Origin: Clostridia bacterium
GTDB lineage: Bacteria; Bacillota; Clostridia; CAKSNL01; HGM11501
Reading direction: 5' to 3'
Assembly: GCA_017390225.1 (NCBI GenBank)
Contig: JAFPCL010000141.1
Span: forward strand, 1-22,022
DNA: 22,022 nucleotides
The notes under the pieces are model-generated. The model had not been told where the DNA came from, searched no databases, and was given only the letters and a program-made list of their open reading frames with translations. The translations under genes and the position numbers were made by a program. Shown here piece by piece: positions 1 through 7,297 of this stretch (position 1 is its first letter; each line of letters opens with the position of its first letter).

Positions 1-408
1 CGCGGCACCTCCACTTTTGATGGTATGTCCATTGCGCGGGCGGTGCTGGAATACTGCGCCGACCCGAAGAAACTGGGCGCCAAGACCCTCTTTGCCACCC
101 ATTACCATGAGCTGTCCACCATGGAGGATAAGCTCCCCAACGTAAAGAACTACAACATTGCCGTAAAAAAGCGGGGCGACCAGATGATCTTCCTGCGGAA
201 AATCGTCCCCGGAGCCACCGATGACAGCTACGGCATTGAAGTCGCCCGTCTCGCAGGGGTTCCCGGGGAAGTCACCCGCCGTGCCAAAGAGATTCTCGCG
301 GAGCTGGAGGGCAGAAGTGACGGCAAAAAGCCTGGAAAAAGACGAGAAAGCAAAAGTTCAAATGGAAGAAGCCTTTCTTCGGGAGGAATACGAGCTTTTG
401 CAAGATAA
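1..408 (+). CDS. mutS: DNA mismatch repair protein MutS, C-terminal part of the ATPase domain (5' end outside window, 3' end interrupted)
   Basis: MutS recognises mismatches as a dimer and uses its ABC-type ATPase domain to recruit MutL. Frame 1 is open from base 1. Residues 1-13 read RGTSTFDGMSIAR, the conserved end of the MutS ATPase core; FATHYHEL follows at 31-38, and GATDDSYGIEVARLAGVP at 71-88 (the family usually has GGADDSYGI). RRAKEILAELE at 93-103 marks the end of the helix-turn-helix part of domain V. MutS similarity stops near base 322, after EGRSDG. The frame then runs to a stop at 406-408 through about 28 residues that are an out-of-frame reading of the next gene. GC content and codon choice are clearly higher than in the following 21.6 kb. 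The break falls after domain V, so only the linker and the C-terminal tetramerisation/clamp-binding tail would be lost. See the entry at 21932 for a likely continuation. Confidence 0.93.
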   Translation, partial: RGTSTFDGMSIARAVLEYCADPKKLGAKTLFATHYHELSTMEDKLPNVKNYNIAVKKRGDQMIFLRKIVPGATDDSYGIEVARLAGVPGEVTRRAKEILAELEGRSDGKKPGKRRESKSSNGRSLSSGGIRAFAR

Positions 409-994
409 GTACGAGAAAATTTCCATTTTGCATCACGACTTCAAAGCACATATGCAAACCCTTGCGCGCCTCATCGATGCGGACAATAAAGAAGCCCTTG
501 CCTATATGGAAGCTATTTGCGAAAAGGAAGAAGAAGCCGGGTGGTTTTCTTATACCGACCATGATGTGCTGAATATGCTTTTAACCAAGAAAAAAGCCGA
601 GTGCAAAGCACACGGGCTTCATTTCACCGTAGAGCCTTTTGGCGGCAAGCTCTCCTTTATGGAAAATACCGACTGTGTGTCTCTTTTTTCCAATCTGCTG
701 ACCAACGCCATGGAAGGCGCAAGCCATACACAAAAGAAACAGATTTATCTGCATTTTGAAACGAAAAACGAAAACTTCCTGTGCATCCGGGCGGAAAATT
801 CCGCCGACATGGCACCCGTAATCATCAGCGGCAGACTTCTCACGCGAAAGAAAAATAAAAACGAGCACGGCATTGGTATGTCCAGTATGCAAGAGGTCGT
901 GAAAAAATACGGCGGCAGTATGCATTGGGAATATAAAGAGGATGAAAAAGTTTTCCGGGTGGTGATTTTACTGCCGGTGGCGGAAGCTAAATGA
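323..994 (+). pseudogene. GHKL-type sensor histidine kinase, 3' fragment (catalytic core only)
   Basis: This is the cytoplasmic core of an AgrC-like (GHKL, HATPase_c_5) kinase, which passes phosphate from a histidine to a LytTR-type or similar response regulator. From the junction it reads a charged coiled coil, then ILHHDFKAHM near base 428, where the second His is the likely phosphoacceptor (family form RHDFKNH). The N-box is LLTNAMEGA near base 700 with the Mg-binding Asn present, and the G-box is EHGIGMSSMQEVVKKYGG near base 866. It stops at 992-994. There are no membrane helices and no ribosome site before the first internal ATG (362), so the sensor half is missing, cut at the mutS junction. 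No response regulator is nearby. The catalytic residues look intact, but the gene as found is unlikely to give a regulated sensor. Confidence 0.82.
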
Positions 995-1072
995 TAAAAT
1001 CGCACAGTTGATTTCTATGGCATAGATAACCACAAAAGGAAAGGATACTTTATTCGATTTTAATCATGCTGA

Positions 1073-1104
1073 TTGTAGGGACTTTTCATGAATCACCCCT
1101 ACAA
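1073..1104. repeat. Imperfect 32-base palindrome (TGTAGGG...CCCTACA type)
   Basis: TTGTAGGG at 1073-1080 is the reverse complement of CCCTACAA at 1097-1104, and the centre is the perfect palindrome TTCATGAA (1085-1092). The inner 4 bases of each arm do not pair. It resembles small dispersed palindromes with TGTAGGGGC arms that I recall from clostridial genomes, but only one copy lies in this window, so repeat status is unproven. It is followed by no T-run, so it is not itself a terminator. Confidence 0.4.
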
Positions 1105-1133
1105 CGTCCATTGGAAAATTGTTATGCGTTTAA

Positions 1134-1172
1134 GATGCACCGTGCTTTTGGATGCGGTGCATCATTTTTTTT
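1134..1172 (+). terminator. Rho-independent terminator after the histidine kinase fragment
   Basis: A perfect 9-bp stem, GATGCACCG (1134-1142) with CGGTGCATC (1155-1163), has a 12-base loop and is followed by A and eight T. It lies about 140 bases after the kinase stop and just before the OPT promoter, so it separates the two transcripts. Confidence 0.85.
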
Positions 1173-1190
1173 AGAATCGAAAAATAAGGC

Positions 1191-1219
1191 TTGCAAATAA
1201 TAGCACTTTATGGTAGAAT
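1191..1219 (+). promoter_or_regulatory. Sigma-A promoter for the OPT transporter operon
   Basis: TTGCAA (1191-1196) and TAGAAT (1214-1219) are separated by 17 bases, with TG at 1211-1212 giving an extended -10. It lies right after the terminator and 42 bases before the ATG at 1261. Confidence 0.65.
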
Positions 1220-1260
1220 ATGCGTATTACTGTGCAAAGCACGGAAATGGAGAGGATTAT

Positions 1261-3174
1261 ATGAAAGATCAAGAATTTAAGCCGTATATTCCGGCAGACA
1301 AGGTTACACCTGAATTGACCGTTACGTCAATCATCATGGGTATTATCTTGGCTGTTGTATTCGGTGCGGCGAATGCTTATCTGGGACTTCGTGTCGGCAT
1401 GACGGTGTCGGCTTCCATCCCGGCGGCTGTTATCGCTATGGGCGTAATCCGCGTGATTATGCGCAAAAACTCAATCCTTGAAAGCAATGTTGTGCAAACT
1501 GTCGGCTCTGCCGGTGAATCCTTGGCAGCCGGTGCCATTTTCACAATCCCTGCATTGTTCCTGTGGGCAAAAGAGGGTGTGATGGACAAGCCCGGCATTA
1601 TTGAGATTACATTGATTGCCTTGCTTGGCGGTCTTCTGGGTGTGTTCTTCATGGTGCCCCTCAGAAATGCACTGATTGTAAAAGAACACGGCGTTCTTCC
1701 TTATCCCGAAGGCAAGGCTTGTGCCGAAGTTCTTCTGGCAGGCGAAGAAGGCGGCGCCAATGCCGGTACTGTGTTTGCCGGTATGGGCTTTGCGGCTTTG
1801 TTTAAATTTATCATCGATGGCCTCAAGGCTGTACCCGGTGAAGTTTCCTTCCGTGTGAAGGGCTATGCCGGCGAAATCGGCACACAGATTTATCCTGCCG
1901 TTATGAGCGTTGGTTATATCTGCGGCCCGAGAATTTCTTCTTATATGTTTGCCGGTGGCGTGCTCAGCTGGATGGTCATTATTCCGCTGATTGTAATGTT
2001 CGGTGAAAATCTTACCATGTATCCCGGCACAGCGCCCATCGGGGAAATGTTTGCCGCAGGCGGTGCAGGTGCCATCTGGGGAAGCTATATCCGCTACATT
2101 GGTGCCGGTGCTTTGGCTGCCGGCGGTATCATCAGCCTTATAAAATCTCTGCCTCTGATTGTCACCACCTTCCGTGATGCCATGAAGGGCATGAAGCTCG
2201 GCGGTGCAAGCCAATTGCGCACGGAAAAAGACATCAACATGAAGGTCGTTATTGCGGCAATTGCCGTTCTGACACTGTTGGTCTGGCTGATTCCTGCCAT
2301 TCCTGTTTCCCTCATCGGTGCTATCATTGTTGTTGTGTTCGGCTTCTTCTTTGCCACCGTTTCTTCCCGTATGGTCGGCCTTGTCGGCTCCAGCAATAAC
2401 CCGGTTTCCGGTATGGCCATTGCAACCCTTCTGATTGCAACCCTGATTTTGAAGTTCACCGGTGAAGGCGGTGCTCCCGGTATGCAAGCCGCTATTGCCA
2501 TCGGTTCTATCATCTGTATCGTTGCCGCTATCTCCGGTGACACATCTCAGGACCTCAAGACCGGTTATCTTTTGGGTGCAACCCCCAAGAAACAGCAGAT
2601 CGGTGAAATCATCGGTGTTGTTGCTTCCGCATTTGCCATCGGCGGCACATTGTATCTTCTGGATACGGCATGGGGCTTCGGTTCAAAAGACTTGGGTGCT
2701 CCGCAAGCAACCCTTATGAAGATGATTATCGAAGGCGTTATGGATGCCAACCTTCCTTGGGGCTTGGTGTTTGTCGGTGTGTTTATCGCATTGGTCGTTG
2801 AATTTATCGGCATTCCCGTTCTGCCCTTTGCCATTGGCGTCTATCTGCCCGTACAGCTCAATGCCTGCATCATGGTGGGCGGTCTTGTCCGTCTTGTTTT
2901 TGATAAGATGAAGAAAGACGAAAACAAGAAGAAAGCCATCATTTCCGACGGTATTTTGTTCTGCTCCGGTATGATTGCCGGGGAAGGCATTGTCGGTATT
3001 ATACTGGCTATTCTGGCAATCATCACGGTCGGCGGTGTCAGCTTGAGCGATAGAATCGACATTTCCGGATTTTTGAATCTTCCCGCAGGGGTTGCTACAG
3101 CGCTCAGTCTTGTTCTGTTTGCCATCACAATCTTCACCGTGGTGAAATTCTCTGCGCTGAAAAAGAGAAAGTAA
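1261..3174 (+). CDS. OPT family oligopeptide transporter
   Basis: This is a 637-residue integral membrane protein of the oligopeptide transporter (OPT) family, thought to import small peptides by proton coupling. It shows long hydrophobic segments throughout (about 14-16 helices by eye), the conserved NVVQTVGSAGESLAAGAIF block at residues 76-94 and the family hallmark PYPEGKACAEVL at 147-158. Length is normal for bacterial members. The start at 1261 has a good ribosome site, GGAGAGG at 1249-1255. An in-frame ATG at 1210 overlaps the predicted -10 box and is rejected. It is first in an operon with the PqqD-like gene 6 bases downstream. The substrate is inferred from the family only. Confidence 0.92.
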   Translation: MKDQEFKPYIPADKVTPELTVTSIIMGIILAVVFGAANAYLGLRVGMTVSASIPAAVIAMGVIRVIMRKNSILESNVVQTVGSAGESLAAGAIFTIPALFLWAKEGVMDKPGIIEITLIALLGGLLGVFFMVPLRNALIVKEHGVLPYPEGKACAEVLLAGEEGGANAGTVFAGMGFAALFKFIIDGLKAVPGEVSFRVKGYAGEIGTQIYPAVMSVGYICGPRISSYMFAGGVLSWMVIIPLIVMFGENLTMYPGTAPIGEMFAAGGAGAIWGSYIRYIGAGALAAGGIISLIKSLPLIVTTFRDAMKGMKLGGASQLRTEKDINMKVVIAAIAVLTLLVWLIPAIPVSLIGAIIVVVFGFFFATVSSRMVGLVGSSNNPVSGMAIATLLIATLILKFTGEGGAPGMQAAIAIGSIICIVAAISGDTSQDLKTGYLLGATPKKQQIGEIIGVVASAFAIGGTLYLLDTAWGFGSKDLGAPQATLMKMIIEGVMDANLPWGLVFVGVFIALVVEFIGIPVLPFAIGVYLPVQLNACIMVGGLVRLVFDKMKKDENKKKAIISDGILFCSGMIAGEGIVGIILAILAIITVGGVSLSDRIDISGFLNLPAGVATALSLVLFAITIFTVVKFSALKKRK

Positions 3175-3180
3175 TTTCCC

Positions 3181-3519
3181 ATGAAGAAGCAAAAAGAAAA
3201 CTATTTGGATAAGATTCCTTCTTTATCGGAAAAGTTATCCGTGCAAACGGATGAAAACGGCGTGGTCACGCTCGGAATCGAAAATAAGGGAATCATGAAC
3301 CGCATCATGCAAAAGCTTTTGAAAAAGCCCAAGGTGTCGTATATTCATTTGGACGAATTGGGGAGCTTCACGGTGCTATGCATGGACGGGCAAAAGGATA
3401 TTTTTTCGATTGGAAAAGAAGTGAAAGCCCATTTCGGCGAAAAGGCAGAGCCCTTATACGAACGGCTTTCAAAATTCTTCGACATTATGAATAGTTATGG
3501 TTTTATAGAGTGGAAATAA
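3181..3519 (+). CDS. PqqD-like small protein
   Basis: This is a 112-residue soluble protein. Residues 27-60 (VTLGIENKGIMNRIMQK..KPKVSYIHLDELGSF) and the later GKEVKAHFGEKAEPLYERL fit the PqqD fold, a winged-helix-like module best known as the peptide chaperone delivering RiPP precursors to radical SAM enzymes. No precursor peptide or radical SAM gene is nearby, so a RiPP role is not supported here; stand-alone PqqD-like proteins of unknown role occur in Clostridia. It starts 6 bases after the OPT stop with only a weak AG-rich ribosome site (AGAGAAAG inside the OPT end), suggesting translational coupling. A terminator follows 5 bases after the stop. Confidence 0.72.
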   Translation: MKKQKENYLDKIPSLSEKLSVQTDENGVVTLGIENKGIMNRIMQKLLKKPKVSYIHLDELGSFTVLCMDGQKDIFSIGKEVKAHFGEKAEPLYERLSKFFDIMNSYGFIEWK

Positions 3520-3523
3520 CGAC

Positions 3524-3557
3524 AAAAAATGCCGAGTTTTTTGACTTGGCATTTTTT
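3524..3557 (+). terminator. Rho-independent terminator of the OPT-PqqD operon
   Basis: AAAAAATGCCGAGT (3524-3537) pairs with ACTTGGCATTTTTT (3544-3557), with one G-U pair and a 6-base loop. The A-run and T-run symmetry means it could also act on the other strand, but no - strand gene is seen here. Confidence 0.85.
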
Positions 3558-3580
3558 CCGTAAGAAAAGGAGCGCAAAAA

Positions 3581-4951
3581 ATGCAACAAAGAGAAAAGTT
3601 TTCATCCCGACTCGGCTTTATTTTAATCTCCGCCGGGTGTGCCATTGGTCTTGGCAATGTGTATCGTTTCCCGATTATCACGGGGGCATATGGCGGTGCA
3701 CTATTCGTGCTGTTCTATATTTTGTTCCTGCTTATTTTAGGACTTCCCGTCATGGCTATGGAGCTGGCGGTCGGCAGAGCCAGCGGCAGAAGCATTGCAT
3801 CATCCTTCGACGTGCTTGAAAAGTCCGGACAAAAATGGCATCTTCACAAATACACCGGCATGGCAGGCAACTATCTTCTGATGATGTTCTATACCACCAT
3901 TTCCGGCTGGATGCTGATTTATTTCTTTAAATATTTAAACGGCTCGATTCTGCAGTACGAAACGGCACAAGAATTGGGCGAAGTGTTTGGCAGTTTGATT
4001 CAAAGCCCTGTCACCATGATTTTATCAACCTATGCCATTATTGTTCTGTGCTTCGGTGTTTGCTCTTTAGGGCTTCAAAAAGGGGTAGAGAAAATCACCA
4101 AAGTTATGATGATCTCTTTGTTTCTCTTGATGATGGGGCTTGCCATCTATTCCTGCACGCTTCCGGGCGCAAAAGAAGGCTTGAAATTCTATTTGATCCC
4201 GTCTTTGGACGGTGTGCGCACTTCCGGTCTCTGGACAGTGATCTCTGCCGCCATGGGGCAAGCTTTTTTCACCCTCAGTGTCGGCATCGGCTCTATTGCT
4301 ATTTTCGGTAGCTACATCAGTAAGGAGCGCAGTCTCACCGGTGAAGCCTTGACGATTATGTCTTTGGATACGATGGTTGCTTTAATGTCCGGTCTTATCA
4401 TCTTTCCTGCATGCTTCACCTATAATGGTGGCGTGACGGCAGATGCATCCTCCGTTAGTGCCACGTTTTTGATGACAACGCTGTCGAGCATTTTCAATGC
4501 TATGCCCGGCGGAAGAGTGATTGGCACACTCTTCTTTGTGTTCATGCTCTTTGCCGCTCTTTCTACCGTCATTGCGGTTTTTGAAAACATTATGTCCTTT
4601 TGGATGGAGCGCACAAATATGTCCCGCAAAAAGATTGCAATCATCAACATTCTTCTGATGCTGGTTTTGTGCCTGCCCTGCATTTTCAGCTTAAATATTT
4701 GGGAAGACATCAAGGTGTTTGGCAAAAACTTTATGGATTTGGAGGATTTTGCCGTTTCCAATGTGCTTCTTCCCTTGGGTAGCCTTTTCTATGTGCTGTT
4801 CTGCACCACGCGCTACGGCTGGGGTTTCGATCAGTTCTTTGCCGAAGTTAACACCGGCAAGGGACTCAAATTTCCTAAGTGGCTGAGACCCTATGTGTCT
4901 TATGTGCTTCCCTTGATTATTATTGTCATCTTTATCATGTCGGTTATCTAA
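3581..4951 (+). CDS. Sodium-dependent transporter of the NSS/SNF family
   Basis: This is a 456-residue membrane protein of the neurotransmitter:sodium symporter family (LeuT fold), which imports amino acids with Na+. TM1 carries the signature SRLGFILISAGCAIGLGN followed by VYRFP (residues 9-31); the unwound GLGN part binds Na+ and the substrate carboxylate. Most members have Trp where this protein has Tyr28. The hydrophobic pattern fits the 11-12 helices of bacterial members, which are shorter than animal ones. AAAGGAG at 3566-3572 sits 8 bases before the ATG. No clear promoter lies in the short gap after the upstream terminator, so expression may rely on read-through or an unrecognised promoter. 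The amino acid transported cannot be read from sequence; bacterial relatives often carry aromatic or branched residues. Confidence 0.92.
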   Translation: MQQREKFSSRLGFILISAGCAIGLGNVYRFPIITGAYGGALFVLFYILFLLILGLPVMAMELAVGRASGRSIASSFDVLEKSGQKWHLHKYTGMAGNYLLMMFYTTISGWMLIYFFKYLNGSILQYETAQELGEVFGSLIQSPVTMILSTYAIIVLCFGVCSLGLQKGVEKITKVMMISLFLLMMGLAIYSCTLPGAKEGLKFYLIPSLDGVRTSGLWTVISAAMGQAFFTLSVGIGSIAIFGSYISKERSLTGEALTIMSLDTMVALMSGLIIFPACFTYNGGVTADASSVSATFLMTTLSSIFNAMPGGRVIGTLFFVFMLFAALSTVIAVFENIMSFWMERTNMSRKKIAIINILLMLVLCLPCIFSLNIWEDIKVFGKNFMDLEDFAVSNVLLPLGSLFYVLFCTTRYGWGFDQFFAEVNTGKGLKFPKWLRPYVSYVLPLIIIVIFIMSVI

Positions 4952-5020
4952 AGAATAGAGCCTGTGTTTTTTTACAGGCGTGAAATGATTCATAAAAAAT
5001 GAATGCAAGGAGAGAAATTT

Positions 5021-5902
5021 ATGATTAAAACAACGATTCAGCATTTGCGTGATCCTTTTTTACTGTATGACAACGGCGTGTATTATGTGTACGGTACCGG
5101 TGCAGAGGATGGTTGGCAGGAGGGCTCTTACTACTGCTGTTATAAAAACACAAGCGGAAAATTAGACGGCACATGGGAAAAAGTCGAACACAGAATTTTC
5201 GTCAATCCGCCCCATGCCGTCGGCAACCGTTGGGCACCGGAGGTGCATAAATATAAAGGCAGTTTCTATATGTTTACGACCTATTTTTCCGATGAAACAA
5301 ATCATCGCGGTTGCACAATTTTAAAATCCGAGCATCCCGAAGGTCCCTTCGTGGAAATTACGGGCGGACATATTACGCCCCGAGATTGGGATGCCATTGA
5401 CGGCACATTTTTTGTAGATGAAGCCGGTCAGCCCTGGATGATGTTTGTGCATGAATGGGTTTGCATGCCGGATCAAGTCGGCACAATGGCGGTAGCCAAG
5501 CTTTCCGAGGATTTAACGCACTTTATTTCCGAGCCTGTGGAGCTTTTCCGTGCAGACAGCCCCGCTTGGGCAGTCGGCGGCGTAACCGACGGATGCTTCC
5601 TGCATCGCTTAAAAAATGGACAGCTCATGATGATTTGGTCGAATTTTGATAAAGACGGCTACTGTGTCGGCATCGCTCATGCCAAGGATAACCGCATCGA
5701 TGGAGAATGGGTGCAGCAGGAGAAACAGCTCTACACCAAGTCGATGGGCGAATACGATGGCGGCCACGGCATGATTTTTACGGATGTGGACGAAAAGATG
5801 TATCTTTGCATCCATTCGCCCAACACGCCGAATGAAAAAACAGCGGAAAACACGGTGTTTATTCCCATCCGCGAAGAAAACGGAACACTGATTTGTGAAT
5901 GA
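5021..5902 (+). CDS. Glycoside hydrolase family 43 protein
   Basis: This is a 293-residue, single-domain, five-bladed beta-propeller hydrolase, typically acting on arabinose- or xylose-containing glycans. LRDPFLLYDNG at residues 9-19 holds the catalytic base Asp11; WAPEVHKYKG is at 71-80; RDWDAIDGTFFVDEAG at 121-136 holds the pKa-tuning Asp, probably Asp127; DGGHGMIF at 246-253 holds the conserved His. The segment that usually carries the acid Glu reads GGVTDGCF (187-193), with Asp190 at that place. No signal peptide is seen, so it should act in the cytoplasm on imported oligosaccharides. ATG 5021 was chosen over 5003 because GGAGAG (5009-5014) lies just before it. It is followed after 13 bases by the MATE gene. 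Confidence 0.85.
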   Translation: MIKTTIQHLRDPFLLYDNGVYYVYGTGAEDGWQEGSYYCCYKNTSGKLDGTWEKVEHRIFVNPPHAVGNRWAPEVHKYKGSFYMFTTYFSDETNHRGCTILKSEHPEGPFVEITGGHITPRDWDAIDGTFFVDEAGQPWMMFVHEWVCMPDQVGTMAVAKLSEDLTHFISEPVELFRADSPAWAVGGVTDGCFLHRLKNGQLMMIWSNFDKDGYCVGIAHAKDNRIDGEWVQQEKQLYTKSMGEYDGGHGMIFTDVDEKMYLCIHSPNTPNEKTAENTVFIPIREENGTLICE

Positions 5903-5915
5903 AAAGGAAGGCTTT

Positions 5916-7289
5916 ATGTTAAAGAGTTTATTTGCTCCCACGGATATGACACAGGGAACACCGTGGAAAAGCATTTTGATATTTACAATCCCGATGATTA
6001 TCGGCAATATTGCCCAGCAGCTTTATAACACGGTGGACAGTATTGTTGTCGGAAAATATATCGGCGACAATGCATTGGCTTCTGTCGGCTCTGCGGCGCC
6101 GATTCTCAATTTGCTCTTGGTTTTGTTTATCGGCATTTCTGCCGGTGCCAGCATCATGGTGGCACAGTATTTTGGTGCACGAGAGAGAGAAAAGCTTTCG
6201 CATACCATTGGTAATGCCATTACGGTTACGGCCATTTGCTGTATAGGCTTGGCACTTGTTGCCTCTCCCTTGATTCGCCCATTATTGGAGCTTCTCAACA
6301 CACCGGATGCCATTATCGACGGATGCACCGACTATCTGCTTATTTCGCTGTACGGCATGGCAGGCATGGCATATTACAATATTTTAAGCGGTATTTTGCG
6401 CGGCTTGGGCGATTCCTTTTCTGCCCTTGTGTATCTTCTGATTGCAACGGCAATCAATATCGTTTTGGACATTGTCTTTGTTCGTTTTATGGGCGTTGGC
6501 GGTGTTGCCTTGGCAACGGTTTTGGCACAGGGCATATCTTCGGTGCTTTGCCTGATGAGGCTTGCCAAAATGCGAGAGCATTTTGATTTCGGCACGGTCT
6601 TTTTTAGACCTGAAAGAGAGTATGTGGGCACGCTTATTCGACTTGGCTTGCCTTCGGGACTCACCCAGGCAATTATATCCTCTGCCATGATTGTTGTGCA
6701 ATCGCTGACCAATCAGTTCGGCGAACAGTTTATTGCCGCCAACGTGGTCATCATGCGCGTGGATGGCTTTGCCATGATGCCGAATTTTTCTTTTGGTATG
6801 GCACTGGCGACCTATGCAGGGCAGAATGTGGGTGCAGGGCTGTATGACCGTGTGATTAAGGGCGCAAGACAAGGCCTATTTATGGGCGTTTTGTGTGCCA
6901 CGACCATTACGGGCATTATTCTTATTTTCGGAAAATCCTTAATGGGCGTTTTCACCAATACGGGCGAATTGGTAGAGCTGAGCTATCGATTGATGCAAAT
7001 TTTAGCCCTCGGTTATATTGCCATGGCGGTCACCCAGAGCTTGTCCGGCATTATGCGCGGTGCAGGGGATACCATGACGCCGATGTGGATTTCTTTGATT
7101 ACCACCGTTGTCATTCGTGTGCCCGTGGCATACGGCATTTCCTATCTCACCACAACGGCAGAACTTCCGCACGGAAGAAAAGAATGTATTCAAATCTCTC
7201 TTTTATTGTCATGGGTGCTCGGTGCAGTGCTGACAGCAATATTCTATAAAATCGGCAAATGGAAAACAAAATCCATTTTAAGAAAGTAG
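5916..7289 (+). CDS. MATE family efflux transporter
   Basis: This is a 458-residue exporter with 12 predicted helices that uses Na+ or H+ gradients to expel drugs or metabolites. The N-terminal half has PWKSILIFTIPMIIGN, then QQLYNTVDSIVVGKYIG and a GSAAPILNLLLVLFIGISAG block, all typical of the DinF/NorM-like group. The second half repeats the pattern, with GLPSGLTQAIIS and LSGIMRGAGDTMTPM. The ATG at 5916 has AAGGAAGG at 5904-5911; an in-frame GTG at 5895 overlaps the GH43 gene and is less likely. It is tightly packed between GH43 (13 bases) and threonine aldolase (8 bases), so the three probably share a transcript, although their functions do not obviously connect. Confidence 0.92.
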   Translation: MLKSLFAPTDMTQGTPWKSILIFTIPMIIGNIAQQLYNTVDSIVVGKYIGDNALASVGSAAPILNLLLVLFIGISAGASIMVAQYFGAREREKLSHTIGNAITVTAICCIGLALVASPLIRPLLELLNTPDAIIDGCTDYLLISLYGMAGMAYYNILSGILRGLGDSFSALVYLLIATAINIVLDIVFVRFMGVGGVALATVLAQGISSVLCLMRLAKMREHFDFGTVFFRPEREYVGTLIRLGLPSGLTQAIISSAMIVVQSLTNQFGEQFIAANVVIMRVDGFAMMPNFSFGMALATYAGQNVGAGLYDRVIKGARQGLFMGVLCATTITGIILIFGKSLMGVFTNTGELVELSYRLMQILALGYIAMAVTQSLSGIMRGAGDTMTPMWISLITTVVIRVPVAYGISYLTTTAELPHGRKECIQISLLLSWVLGAVLTAIFYKIGKWKTKSILRK

Positions 7290-7297
7290 TGTAAAAT

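Noticed and set aside
1210..1260. Longer OPT protein starting at 1210
   Set aside because: The extra 17 residues overlap the predicted -10 element and have no ribosome site, while ATG 1261 has GGAGAGG.
1471..2487. 338-residue open frame on the - strand opposite the OPT gene
   Set aside because: Low-complexity His/Asn/Gly-rich composition typical of antisense of a membrane protein gene.
4960..4979. Hairpin GCCTGT/ACAGGC after the NSS transporter as a terminator
   Set aside because: The T-run is in the loop and none follows the stem, so it would be a poor terminator; left unannotated.
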